This document shows positions 11,409-19,624 of a stretch of 64,000 bases of DNA, in pieces. How positions within the stretch are numbered: the stretch's first letter is position 1; each line of letters begins with the position of its first letter. Made by a program: the position numbers and the translations under genes. The DNA is taken from assembly GCA_964519245.1 (NCBI GenBank), contig CAZFLK010000010.1:3284-67283 (forward strand), in the 5' to 3' direction. A model generated the notes under the pieces. That model saw nothing but the letters and a program-made list of their open reading frames with translations. It did no database searches and was not told the origin of the DNA. The DNA is from JAYPEY01 sp964519245. GTDB lineage: Bacteria > Verrucomicrobiota > Verrucomicrobiia > Limisphaerales > JAYPEY01.

Positions 11409-12104
11409 CTAATCCTCCACCAGCAATCCGGGCTCCAACAAGGTCAGGTTGACCGCCGCATGCTTCGCCCTGACCGCCTGCTTGAAGGTTTCAAAGGCAT
11501 CCAACCCGGCAAACGCCACGACAAAGACGACCTCCACCCGGTCCGGCGATTCATCCAAACGCCGCAGGGAATACTGACTCGTCGACTCTCCCAACAAGTC
11601 CGTCAACCAGCGCAGCTCAAAATCCGGCTCCTCGACAAACTCCAGGCTGAGAATCTTGTGATCGATGTCCGCCCGGTCGCCGCCGCGCCGTTGCAAGCGG
11701 ATGACCGCAAGACAAACGAGGCAGCCGACCGTGGTGAACAGCGGCCGGTTGGCTCCCAGGCCAATGCCAATCCCAATCACCAGGAAAAGATGGACCAATT
11801 CCTCCGGGTCCTTGATCGCCGCGCGGAAGCGGACAATGGACAAGGCTCCGACCAGGCCGAGCGACAGGGCCAATGACGCGCTCACCGTCACAATGATCAG
11901 GGTCGTCACCACGGCCAGCAACACGAAGGTCTTGGCAAAGGCGCGCCGATTCGAAAGCGAACGCCCATAGGCCACGTAGAACCGCGCCACCAAGTTGCTC
12001 AGGACCAGGGCCAGGACCAGGTTCAGGAGAAACTGCGGCAGCGAGGCTATCGAACCGGCCCCTTGGTTCAGCCACTCGGAGGTGATCTTGTTGAATGAGT
12101 CCAA
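11409..12104 (-). CDS. DUF4956 membrane protein
   Basis: About 231 residues with four predicted membrane helices, including the family hallmark LSLGLVGALSIVRFRAAI followed by KDPEEL, and a cytoplasmic C-terminal alpha/beta domain of about 90 residues. Start is uncertain: no ATG exists. The TTG at 12104 gives the usual family length; an upstream TTG at 12200 would add 32 Arg/Pro-rich residues. DUF4956 has no proven function, but in many bacteria it neighbours VTC and CotH-like genes, as here (21 bases before the CotH-like gene). It is the first gene of that unit and may anchor the VTC enzyme at the membrane or transport its product; this is inference. Confidence 0.82.
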   Translation of the reverse strand: MDSFNKITSEWLNQGAGSIASLPQFLLNLVLALVLSNLVARFYVAYGRSLSNRRAFAKTFVLLAVVTTLIIVTVSASLALSLGLVGALSIVRFRAAIKDPEELVHLFLVIGIGIGLGANRPLFTTVGCLVCLAVIRLQRRGGDRADIDHKILSLEFVEEPDFELRWLTDLLGESTSQYSLRRLDESPDRVEVVFVVAFAGLDAFETFKQAVRAKHAAVNLTLLEPGLLVED

Positions 12105-12257
12105 AACGTCGAAATGGTTGCCTCCGGCCGGCCCCGGTTTGCGCGTCGCCGACGCCCGGCGACTGAACGGACGATAGGCCTCCGTTCGAATCGCTGTCAA
12201 CCGCGCGCGGACAAGGAGGATTGACGAAGCGGCCCGCGTGGCTTCAATTCAGGCCGC

Positions 12258-13373
12258 ATGCCGCGCCGCGCGCTCATCATACCGGACAAGTTCAAAGGCA
12301 CGCTCACCGCCGGGCAGGCCGCCGAGGCGATGGCCGAGGGCTGGCGGCGCGCCCACCCCGAGGACTCCCTCGAGTTGCTGCCCATGAGCGACGGCGGGGA
12401 CGGCTTCGGCCAGATCCTCGGCGAGATCCTGGGGGCGGAAACGCGGACAGTCGACACGGTCGACGCAGCCCACCGCCCTTGCTCGGCTCCCTGGTGGTGG
12501 CTCGCCGGTTCCCGGACCGCCATCATTGAATCCGCCAGAATCATCGGCCTGGCCATGCTGCCCAAAGGCGCCTTCCACGCCAATGCGTTGGACACGCTGG
12601 GCCTGGCGGCTGTCTTGCGCGCGGCGGCTGGGTCCGGAGCCGAGCGTTGCGTGCTCGGAATCGGCGGCAGCGCCACCAACGACGCGGGAACCGGCCTGGC
12701 GCGTGGACTCGGGTGGCGCTTCAACGGGCAATCCACGATCGACCAGTGGCCCGACCTGACGGATCTGAGATCCATCGAGCGCCCCACGGCTTCCCTGGCC
12801 ATTCCCCGATTGGAAGTCGCTGTCGATGTGCAGAACCCACTGACCGGAACGCAGGGCTGCAGCGCGATCTACGGCCCCCAGAAGGGACTGCTGCCCGGGG
12901 AGATCGAGCCGGCTGACGCGGCCTTGAGACAACTCGCCGAAGTCGCCGCAGCAGACCTGGACCGGCCGGCAGACACCCCCGGCGACGGCGCCGCAGGCGG
13001 GCTGGGCTTCGGGTTGCGCTGTTTCGCCGACGGCGTTCTGCGCCCCGGATTCGACCTTTTCGCCGAACAGGTCAACCTGGATGAGCGCCTGAGGGGCATC
13101 GACCTCGTGATCACCGGCGAAGGCTCCATCGATCCTTCTTCCTTGATGGGCAAGGGCGTCGGGGAATTGGCGGCCCACTGCCGCAGCCGGCGCCTTCCCT
13201 GCATCGGCCTTGGCGGCGTCGTCAGCAATGCGCCGGAGGTCAACCAGGCCTTTTCGCTGACAGCAGGCGTGGTCAACGAGGTCGCCGATGCGGAAGCGTC
13301 CCAAGCCGATCCCGCGGACTGCCTCACCCGGTTGGCGGAGCGGGCTGCACGACGCTGGCCGCTCGAGGATTGA
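12258..13373 (+). CDS. Glycerate kinase
   Basis: The 371-residue protein matches the GarK/GlxK glycerate kinase family: IIPDKFKGTLTAGQAAEAM at the N-terminus, the MSDGGDG motif, VLGIGGSATNDAGTGLARGL and VITGEGSIDPSSLMGKG. It phosphorylates D-glycerate with ATP (2- or 3-phosphoglycerate not decidable from sequence), feeding glyoxylate/glycerate into glycolysis. Divergent from the DUF4956 gene. A Shine-Dalgarno-like AAGGAGG lies about 40 bases upstream of the ATG, too far to serve this start directly. The next gene, a nucleoside transporter, begins ~105 bases later. Confidence 0.92.
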   Translation: MPRRALIIPDKFKGTLTAGQAAEAMAEGWRRAHPEDSLELLPMSDGGDGFGQILGEILGAETRTVDTVDAAHRPCSAPWWWLAGSRTAIIESARIIGLAMLPKGAFHANALDTLGLAAVLRAAAGSGAERCVLGIGGSATNDAGTGLARGLGWRFNGQSTIDQWPDLTDLRSIERPTASLAIPRLEVAVDVQNPLTGTQGCSAIYGPQKGLLPGEIEPADAALRQLAEVAAADLDRPADTPGDGAAGGLGFGLRCFADGVLRPGFDLFAEQVNLDERLRGIDLVITGEGSIDPSSLMGKGVGELAAHCRSRRLPCIGLGGVVSNAPEVNQAFSLTAGVVNEVADAEASQADPADCLTRLAERAARRWPLED

Positions 13374-13478
13374 GATCAGGCCGGGACATTCAGCCGGATC
13401 GGCGCCGTCCGCAGTTCATGCTCCCGCCGCCCGGACAATCGCCTTGCCCGTGGCCGAAGCGCCGCCTACGGTCCGGGC

Positions 13479-14717
13479 ATGCTCAAGCTTCTCAGCCTGA
13501 TCGGGTTGTGCAGTTTCATCGCGGTGGCCTGGACGCTTTCCTCGGACCGCAAGCGCTTCCCTTGGAGAACCGTCCTGAGCGGTCTCGGCCTGCAGTTCCT
13601 TTTCGGGGTGTTCATCCTCAAGACCGCAGTCGGGGCCCGGCTGTTTGCCTTGGCGCACATTGGCGCCACCGAGTTTCTCGGCGTGGCCAATGAGGGAGCG
13701 CTGCTGGTGTTCGGCCATCTCGCCGATGGCAACCTGGTCGCCGAGGCCTACCCTTCCCGCCCCGTTGTCCTCGCCATCACGATCACCGCGACGATCATTC
13801 TCGTTTCCGCCATTTCATCGCTGCTCTACCATTGGGGCATCCTTCAACGCGTCGTCCAGGGATTCGCGGTGGTCATGCAACGCGCCATGGGCTTGAGCGG
13901 CAGTGAAAGCCTCGCCGCCGCCGGAAACATCTTCATGGGCCAGACCGAGGCTCCACTCCTCGTGAAACCCTACTTGAACGCCATGACCCGCAGTGAGTTG
14001 ATGGCCTTGATGACAGGCGGCATGGCGACCATCGCCGGCGGCGTGCTGGCGGTCTACGTCGGCCTCGGCGTCGAGGCCGGCCATCTGATCACCGCCTCGG
14101 TCATGAGCGCGCCCGCAGCCCTCCTGATCGCCAAGGTCATGCTGCCCGAAACGGAGTCCAGCCCCACCGCTGCCGGCTCCAGGACCACCGTCGAGATCAC
14201 CTCCACGAACAGCCTCGACGCGCTCTGCAAGGGAACCAGCGACGGCATGAAACTCAGCATCAACGTCATCGCCATGCTGATCGGATTCACCGCGATCGTG
14301 GCCCTGGTCAACCTGCTGCTCGCCTGGTTCCAATCCTGGTTCGGCGTGGAAACGCCGATCACCCTGCAAATCATGCTGGGGTGGCTGAACGCCCCCTTCG
14401 CCTTTCTCATGGGCGTCGCCTGGGAGGATTGCGCCGCGGTGGGCCGCATGCTGGGCGAGCGCATCGTGTTGAACGAGTTCATCGGTTACCTGTCCCTCGC
14501 CGAGCTCGGGGAGAGTCTTTCGCCCCGCAGCCGCGTCCTCGCCACCTATGCGCTTTGCGGTTTCGCAAACTTCGCCAGCATTGCGATTCAGCTGGGCGGC
14601 ATCGGCGCCCTCGCCCCGGAACGCCGCAAGGATCTCGCCGAGCTGGGCGCCCGGGCCATGATCGGAGGCGTGCTGGCCAGCTACCTGACCGCAACCATGG
14701 TCGGCATCATCACTTGA
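13479..14717 (+). CDS. Concentrative nucleoside transporter (CNT/NupC family)
   Basis: A 412-residue membrane protein with about 8-10 hydrophobic segments. Diagnostic CNT strings are GNIFMGQTEAPLLVKPYL, MTGGMATIAGGVLAVYVGLG and the C-terminal YALCGFANFASIAIQLGGIG. CNT proteins couple nucleoside uptake to H+ or Na+ across the inner membrane. The order of N-terminal, gate and C-terminal domains is intact, and the length is normal. It is preceded by glycerate kinase and followed after 16 bases by the DUF4105 gene in the same direction, so co-transcription with the latter is likely though no functional link is evident. Confidence 0.92.
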   Translation: MLKLLSLIGLCSFIAVAWTLSSDRKRFPWRTVLSGLGLQFLFGVFILKTAVGARLFALAHIGATEFLGVANEGALLVFGHLADGNLVAEAYPSRPVVLAITITATIILVSAISSLLYHWGILQRVVQGFAVVMQRAMGLSGSESLAAAGNIFMGQTEAPLLVKPYLNAMTRSELMALMTGGMATIAGGVLAVYVGLGVEAGHLITASVMSAPAALLIAKVMLPETESSPTAAGSRTTVEITSTNSLDALCKGTSDGMKLSINVIAMLIGFTAIVALVNLLLAWFQSWFGVETPITLQIMLGWLNAPFAFLMGVAWEDCAAVGRMLGERIVLNEFIGYLSLAELGESLSPRSRVLATYALCGFANFASIAIQLGGIGALAPERRKDLAELGARAMIGGVLASYLTATMVGIIT

Positions 14718-14733
14718 TCCCAGCAACCGGGCC

Positions 14734-15834
14734 ATGAACCAGGATGCTGAAATCCCAGCAGGCCCCAAACCGGATGCGATCACGGAATCATCCGTTGACG
14801 GCGCGAGGCCAACGCGCCGGAAGACTCAACTTATTCGTCAGGCGAGGCGCGCGGGCAGGTGGGCATGGTCTCTATCCTGCGCCGCGCTTTGGCTGTGGTC
14901 CCTCGCCGCGCTCTGGCATTTTCCCGCATGGCCTGGCTGGTTGGGCGCACTGGCGGCGATGATTTGGGCGGGCGCCGGCCTGGTCGTCTTTCGAACGCTG
15001 GCGTCCGATCGGATTCCCGTCGCCATGTTGGGCGCATTTCTATTGGTCCGCCTCATATGGGGATTCAAAAGCCCAAGCAACGATCGCGATTGGCAGGAAC
15101 TTTCCCGAACACTGCCCACGGCGGCATTCGAGGGCCGGCGCGTCCACATCCGCAACGTGCGCAACGTCGCGTGGCGGAGCGAGACCGATTTCGATCTGAA
15201 ATGGGAAGACCGCGAGTACGACCTCGATCGGATTCAACGCGCGGATTTCATCGTCGTCCCCTTCGCCTTCGGACGCGCCCTGGCCCATGTCTTCGTGAGC
15301 TTTGGTTTCGACGACGGGGAACAGATCGCCCTCTCCGTCGAGATCCGCAAGGAACGGAACGAAACCTACTCTCCGGTCCGGGGCATGTTTCGCCACTACG
15401 AGATCACCTATGTGATCGGCGACAAAATGGATCTGATCGGCCTGCGCGCCAACGTATTGCGGGAACCGGTCCACCTCTATCCGATCAAGGCGACCCCGGA
15501 ACAGGCCCGACTGATGTTCACCGACATGTTGGAGCGGGCAAACGACCTTGCGGCCAAACCCCGATTCTACAACACGCTGTTACACAACTGCACCACGACC
15601 GTGGCACAGCACGCAAACGAACTGCGCCGGGACAAGGTCAGTCTGTGGAATTGGAGGATCGTCCTGCCGGGCTACTCCGACGGATTGGTTCAAGAACTCG
15701 ACCTGCTCGACTACGACGGCTCGCTGGACGATGCCCGAAAGCGATTCCTGATAAACGACCGGGCGGCCTTCCTACCCGACAGCCGGATGTGGTCGCGTCA
15801 GATCCGGGAAGTCGCGGCGCCATCGGCCGAATGA
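14734..15834 (+). CDS. DUF4105 (Lnb-type) membrane protein, candidate lipoprotein N-acyltransferase
   Basis: The 366-residue protein has a ~40-residue basic cytoplasmic start, two or three hydrophobic segments (about 44-62, 66-88, 92-110) and a periplasmic DUF4105 domain. That domain carries conserved His in LAHVFVSFGF (His185) and the Cys signature FYNTLLHNCTTTV (Cys286), a Cys-His arrangement like an acyl-transfer or NlpC-like active site. From memory, DUF4105 proteins include Lnb of Bdellovibrio, an alternative enzyme for N-acylating lipoproteins. The same job here is inferred from family and catalytic residues only. Starts 16 bases after the transporter gene. Confidence 0.75.
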   Translation: MNQDAEIPAGPKPDAITESSVDGARPTRRKTQLIRQARRAGRWAWSLSCAALWLWSLAALWHFPAWPGWLGALAAMIWAGAGLVVFRTLASDRIPVAMLGAFLLVRLIWGFKSPSNDRDWQELSRTLPTAAFEGRRVHIRNVRNVAWRSETDFDLKWEDREYDLDRIQRADFIVVPFAFGRALAHVFVSFGFDDGEQIALSVEIRKERNETYSPVRGMFRHYEITYVIGDKMDLIGLRANVLREPVHLYPIKATPEQARLMFTDMLERANDLAAKPRFYNTLLHNCTTTVAQHANELRRDKVSLWNWRIVLPGYSDGLVQELDLLDYDGSLDDARKRFLINDRAAFLPDSRMWSRQIREVAAPSAE

Positions 15835-15908
15835 CCCGGCCCGTTTGGCGCAGGCAGAATGGCCTGGGCAGAAGTGGCTCTCCCCGTTGGCCGGAGCCAT
15901 GCTCAGTC

Positions 15909-16379
15909 ATGGGCATGCAACGCACGCCCGCATTCTTCAAAGCCGCCTCCCATGTCGTCCTGGCCTTGCGCGCCGCGACATTCTTCCAGCAGTTCAAACA
16001 TAGCGTCCGAACCCACGATGCCGCGACGGCGGCGCCCTCCGCGGAGCGAACCGTCGAGCAGACCTACGTCGATTCCGAAACCGTCCGCACACTCAAGTTT
16101 CTCGTTCTTTCCCTTGTCTCAGGTGTTGCGCTTGCCTTTCTGCTCGCCTGGGATTTCCGCCCGTCACCGTCGGTTCGCCAGCGCGACCGCGACCAGAACG
16201 ACGGAGTGAGGAGACATCCCGACTGGACCGCAACATCGCAGATTGCCGGCCCGCGCGTAATCGGGGGACAGTTGCGAGAGCGCGCTCTCGCTTGCATCGG
16301 GCGGGGCGTGTCTGTATTTTCCGCGCCTTGTAATTTTTCCGAGAAGATCCAACTGATCACAAAGCAATGGCATATCTGA
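15909..16379 (+). CDS. Hypothetical small membrane protein, uncertain
   Basis: The frame from ATG 15909 (MGMQRTPAFFKAAS...) has coding-like third-position GC in its first ~90 residues and one clear hydrophobic segment (about 58-78: LKFLVLSLVSGVALAFLLAW). The remaining ~65 residues look non-coding, run through the promoter region and overlap the start of dapL by 13 bases. It may be a decayed or frameshifted membrane protein rather than an intact gene. No family recognised. Confidence 0.35.
   Translation: MGMQRTPAFFKAASHVVLALRAATFFQQFKHSVRTHDAATAAPSAERTVEQTYVDSETVRTLKFLVLSLVSGVALAFLLAWDFRPSPSVRQRDRDQNDGVRRHPDWTATSQIAGPRVIGGQLRERALACIGRGVSVFSAPCNFSEKIQLITKQWHI
16274..16291. repeat. Perfect 18-bp palindrome upstream of dapL
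   Basis: GCGAGAGCGCGCTCTCGC is fully self-complementary and sits immediately 5' of the -35-like element. It could be an operator for a dimeric regulator or a termination hairpin for upstream transcription; no T-run follows, which favours the former. Confidence 0.45.
16292..16320 (+). promoter_or_regulatory. Candidate promoter of dapL
   Basis: TTGCAT (16292-16297), a 17-base spacer and TATTTT (16315-16320) form a sigma70-like promoter, with the dapL ATG 46 bases after the -10 element. Confidence 0.45.
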
Positions 16380-17605
16380 ACGACAACTACCTGAAGCTGC
16401 AGGCGGGCTACCTGTTCCCCGAGATCGCTCGCCGCGTGACGCAGTTCACCGAGAACAATCCTGAAGCGGCGCAGAAGCTGATTCGCTGCGGCATTGGCGA
16501 CGTCACCGAACCGCTGCCCCAGGCCGTCCTCGACGCGCTGCACAAGGCGGTCGACGAGATGGGCTCCCGGGAAAGCTTCCGCGGCTATGGCCCCGAGCAG
16601 GGCTACGGCTTTCTCCGTGAAGCCATCGCCAAGAACGACTTCCGCGACCGCGGCATCGAGATCGCGGACGACGAGATCTTTGTCTCCGACGGCGCCAAGT
16701 GCGACAGCGCCAACTTCCTCGACGTGCTCGGCCACAACAACAAGATCGCGCTGATGGATCCGGTCTATCCGGTCTACCTCGACACCAATGTCATGGTCGG
16801 CCACACCGGCCCCGCCGGCGAATCCGGACGCTATTCAGGCCTCGTTTACCTCGATTGCACGGCCGAGAACGGCTTCGTTCCCGCGATCCCGGAGGAGAAA
16901 GTTGACGTCGTCTACCTGTGCTACCCCAACAACCCGACCGGCACGGTCGCCTCCCTCGAGCAGTTGACCAAATGGGTGGATTACGCAAAGGCGAACAACG
17001 CGATCATCCTGTACGACGCGGCCTACGAGGCTTACATCAGCGAGGACAATGTTCCCCGCTCCATCTTTGAGATTCCCGGAGCCAAGAGCTGCGCGGTGGA
17101 GTTCCGCAGTTTTTCCAAGAACGGCGGCTTCACCGGGACGCGCTGCGCCTACACCGTCGTGCCCAAGGAACTGAAGGCCCAGACCGCCGAAGGCGAATGG
17201 AAGGAACTGCACGCGCTCTGGAACCGCCGGATGAGCACCAAGTTCAACGGGGTGAGCTATCCGATCCAACGCGCCGCCGAGGCCCTCTATTCCGAGGAAG
17301 GCAAGGCGCAGGTGGCCGCCCTGGTGGAACACTACATGGGCAACGCCAAGATTCTCCGGGAAGCGGCGACCGCGGCGGGCCTGACCGTCTTCGGCGGCGT
17401 CAACGCTCCCTACATCTGGGTGCGCTGCCCGGAGGGTGTTTCCAGCTGGGACGCCTTCGACAAAATGCTCAACGAGGCCAATGTGGTGATCACTCCCGGC
17501 AGCGGTTTCGGCAGCGCCGGCGAGGGTTACTTCCGGATTTCCGCCTTCAACAACCGGGAGAACGCGGAGGAAGTCGCGCGCCGCATCCAGGATTTGAAGT
17601 GGTAA
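16367..17605 (+). CDS. dapL: LL-diaminopimelate aminotransferase
   Basis: A 412-residue class I/II PLP aminotransferase. DapL-specific strings are YLKLQAGYLFPEIARRV, CGIGDVTEPLP, FVSDGAKCDSANF and YDAAYEAYI; the PLP lysine is in SFSKNGGFTGTRCAY. It converts tetrahydrodipicolinate directly to LL-diaminopimelate using glutamate, bypassing the succinylase/acetylase steps for lysine and peptidoglycan. This route is typical of Chlamydiae, Verrucomicrobia, plants and some Clostridia. Length matches the family exactly. A promoter-like sequence and a palindrome lie just upstream; the M48 protease follows after 13 bases. Confidence 0.96.
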   Translation: MAYLNDNYLKLQAGYLFPEIARRVTQFTENNPEAAQKLIRCGIGDVTEPLPQAVLDALHKAVDEMGSRESFRGYGPEQGYGFLREAIAKNDFRDRGIEIADDEIFVSDGAKCDSANFLDVLGHNNKIALMDPVYPVYLDTNVMVGHTGPAGESGRYSGLVYLDCTAENGFVPAIPEEKVDVVYLCYPNNPTGTVASLEQLTKWVDYAKANNAIILYDAAYEAYISEDNVPRSIFEIPGAKSCAVEFRSFSKNGGFTGTRCAYTVVPKELKAQTAEGEWKELHALWNRRMSTKFNGVSYPIQRAAEALYSEEGKAQVAALVEHYMGNAKILREAATAAGLTVFGGVNAPYIWVRCPEGVSSWDAFDKMLNEANVVITPGSGFGSAGEGYFRISAFNNRENAEEVARRIQDLKW

Positions 17606-17618
17606 AAGCGTCCGCGCC

Positions 17619-18869
17619 TTGGACTTCAGCTCCCCCATCGTCCTGTCGGCGATTGGGCTCATCCTCGCGAGGTGGGCCGCGGAAGGTTGGCTGGACCGCC
17701 TGAACGAGAGGCACGTCCAGAAGCATTCAGGCAAGCTGCCCCGGGGTCTGGCCGGCGTCATGGGCGACGCCACCTACGCCAGGTCGGTGGCCTACACCCT
17801 CGCCAAGAGTCGCTTCGGCGCCATGGAGAACCTCGTCGACACGGTCATCCTGCTCGCCGCTCTCCTGTCAGGCGCGCTGCCCTGGTTGTTCGAACGCGGC
17901 GCGCACCTGCTGGGCGGCTCGGCCTGGTCCAACGCCGCCTACCTGGTCGTGGTCATGCTGTCCTTGGCGGCCATCCGACTGCCCCTGGATTGGATCGCGC
18001 AATTTCGCTTGGAGGAGCGCTTCGGGTTCAACAAGAACACGCAGCGAACCTGGTGGCTGGACCGAATCAAGGGAGCCGGGCTGCTGATCGTCCTGCTGTT
18101 GCCGGTCTTCGCGCTGCTGTTGAAGCTGATTGATTGGGCCGGCGCCGCCTGGTGGATCTGGGGCTGGGCCAGCCTGTTGGGCATCCAGTTCCTGATGATG
18201 GTCCTGGCCCCGGTTCTGATCCTCCCCCTGTTCAACAAGTTCACCCCGCTGGATGACGGCCCGCTCAAGGACCGATTGATGGCCCTGGCCGAGCGCGCCA
18301 AATTCGACGCCCGCGAAATCCAGATCATGGACGGCAGCCGCCGATCCGGGCACTCAAACGCATTCTTCACCGGCTTCGGCAAGGGACGGCGGATCGTCCT
18401 GTTCGACACCTTGATCGAACAGTTGAACGGGGAGGAACTGGAGGCCGTGCTCGCCCATGAGATCGGGCACTACAAACGGAGACATATCGTCAAGATGCTG
18501 GCGTTTTCGGCGGTGTCCATGCTGCTGGGCTTCTGGGTCCTCGCCCGGCTCGCGGACTACGAGCCATTCGCGGCCGCATTCGGCTTTGAGGCCGCGAATC
18601 CAACGCCTTCGTTCCTGCTGTTCGGCCTCCTGAGCGGCTCGGTGGAGTTCTGGTTCTCGCCGCTGATGAACTGCCTTTCGCGGAAGCATGAGTACGAGGC
18701 CGACGCCTATGCCAAGGAGATTGTCGGAGCCTCGCGCCCCTTGAGCGACGCCCTGCGAAAGCTTCACGAGAAGAATCTCGGCAACCTCACTCCCCACCCC
18801 GCCTACAGCGGATTCCACTACTCCCATCCGACCCTGCTTGAGCGGGAAGCCGCGCTGGCCAAGGCCTGA
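17619..18869 (+). CDS. M48 family (Ste24/CAAX protease-like) membrane zinc metallopeptidase
   Basis: A 416-residue protein with an N-terminal M48 multi-helix membrane region (about 1-210) and a catalytic domain with the zinc motif HEIGH and the third ligand in HEYEADAYA. These place it in the Ste24 subfamily, integral membrane gluzincins that in eukaryotes process CAAX proteins; bacterial versions are thought to act in membrane protein quality control. The start is TTG at 17619: an in-frame stop lies at 17595 and the next ATG (17760) would remove the first helix. Likely co-transcribed with dapL (13-base gap). Confidence 0.9.
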   Translation: MDFSSPIVLSAIGLILARWAAEGWLDRLNERHVQKHSGKLPRGLAGVMGDATYARSVAYTLAKSRFGAMENLVDTVILLAALLSGALPWLFERGAHLLGGSAWSNAAYLVVVMLSLAAIRLPLDWIAQFRLEERFGFNKNTQRTWWLDRIKGAGLLIVLLLPVFALLLKLIDWAGAAWWIWGWASLLGIQFLMMVLAPVLILPLFNKFTPLDDGPLKDRLMALAERAKFDAREIQIMDGSRRSGHSNAFFTGFGKGRRIVLFDTLIEQLNGEELEAVLAHEIGHYKRRHIVKMLAFSAVSMLLGFWVLARLADYEPFAAAFGFEAANPTPSFLLFGLLSGSVEFWFSPLMNCLSRKHEYEADAYAKEIVGASRPLSDALRKLHEKNLGNLTPHPAYSGFHYSHPTLLEREAALAKA

Positions 18870-18875
18870 ATCGAC

Positions 18876-18909
18876 AAGAAAAGCGCGATCCGCATCCGCG
18901 AATCGCGCT
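18876..18909 (-). terminator. Terminator for the CBM48 gene (shared with the convergent protease gene)
   Basis: An 8-bp stem AGCGCGAT/ATCGCGCT (18882-18889, 18902-18909) is followed on the minus strand by TTTTCTT. It lies between two convergent genes and may act on both strands, though only the minus strand has the T-tract. Confidence 0.65.
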
Positions 18910-18940
18910 CCTCATAAAACAATCGATGTCGCTGGCCGCG

Positions 18941-19246
18941 TTATTCGACCACACAGACATCGTTCTCCTGCCCAAACGGATTGGGCTCGCGCAAGCGGGA
19001 ATCCGGATCATTGATCCACTCCCCATCGACCACGAACCGGTAGTGATACGCCCCGACCGGCAGGTAGACCGTCTTCTTCCAGGCGCCACTCTTGAGCTTG
19101 CGCATCGGCGCGAGATCCCGCTCCCAATCGGTGAAATCCCCCGCCAACTTCACCTCGTCGGCCTCCGGCGCGTGAATCGAGAAATCAACCCGCTTCTTCT
19201 TCAGCTTGATGTTCTCCGTCTTCGTTTTGCTCTTCGTTTCAACCAT
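18941..19246 (-). CDS. Stand-alone glycogen-binding (CBM48/isoamylase early-set) protein
   Basis: The 101-residue protein begins with a Lys/Thr-rich stretch (KSKTKTENIKLKKKRVDFS) and is otherwise one CBM48 domain: FSIHAPEADEVKLAGDFTDW, SGAWKKTVYLPVGAYHYRF and VDGEWINDP. These are the beta strands and aromatic residues that bind alpha-glucan in glycogen-branching enzymes and AMPK beta. No catalytic domain accompanies it. ATG at 19246 preferred over 19303 because AAGGA precedes it and the upstream residues are low-complexity. A glycogen-binding or scaffolding role is inferred. Divergent from the second PSCyt1 gene. Confidence 0.82.
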   Translation of the reverse strand: MVETKSKTKTENIKLKKKRVDFSIHAPEADEVKLAGDFTDWERDLAPMRKLKSGAWKKTVYLPVGAYHYRFVVDGEWINDPDSRLREPNPFGQENDVCVVE

Positions 19247-19624
19247 TGCGTTGTTCTTCCTTACTTGCGGCGTCTGTTGCGACGCAGCTCTTTGTGGACT
19301 CATGTCCGGCTCCGACCTCGGCCGAAGGAGCGCAGGACGTTACGGAAACCGATTTCAAGTTCAATGGAAATTGAGTGACATTCAGGAAAAATTCCGTGTT
19401 GTCTTCAGGTTCGTGTCAAATTCCAGCCACCAAGCTCTATATCAGACAGCCCGTGGCCCTTCTTCGCTCAAGTTTCGGGCTGCACCCAGCTTCAAGCCAC
19501 AGAGCATTCCGCGGGCCAAAAAGCCAAACTTCAGGGCAAAACCTTCAGGATTCACGCTGGCAAAAACCCAGGGATTCCACTTGAACACAGGCGCGCAGAG
19601 CGGCTTTCATACAGACTGAAAGCG
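19247..19624. other. Divergent intergenic region
   Basis: A 378-base stretch between the divergent CBM48 and PSCyt1 genes, noticeably lower in GC than its surroundings. It presumably carries both promoters, but no clear -35/-10 pair or gene could be assigned. Several CTTCAGG/CTTCAAG-type words recur without a regular spacing. Confidence 0.4.

Larger units (their letters stand above)
15835..16366. other. Long gap between the DUF4105 gene and dapL
   Basis: Apart from the doubtful ORF from 15909, this 532-base stretch holds an 18-bp perfect palindrome and a promoter-like pair just ahead of dapL, both listed separately. Nothing else was recognised. Confidence 0.5.

Noticed and set aside
12213..12529. 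Strong AAGGAGG followed by TTG at 12221 opening a 102-codon frame
   Set aside because: The frame overlaps glycerate kinase in another phase, and its product is low-complexity Arg/Pro/His; the kinase frame has full family motifs.
14859..16379. 506-codon plus-strand ORF
   Set aside because: Most of it overlaps the DUF4105 gene out of frame. Only the end, from 15909, might be coding and is listed separately.
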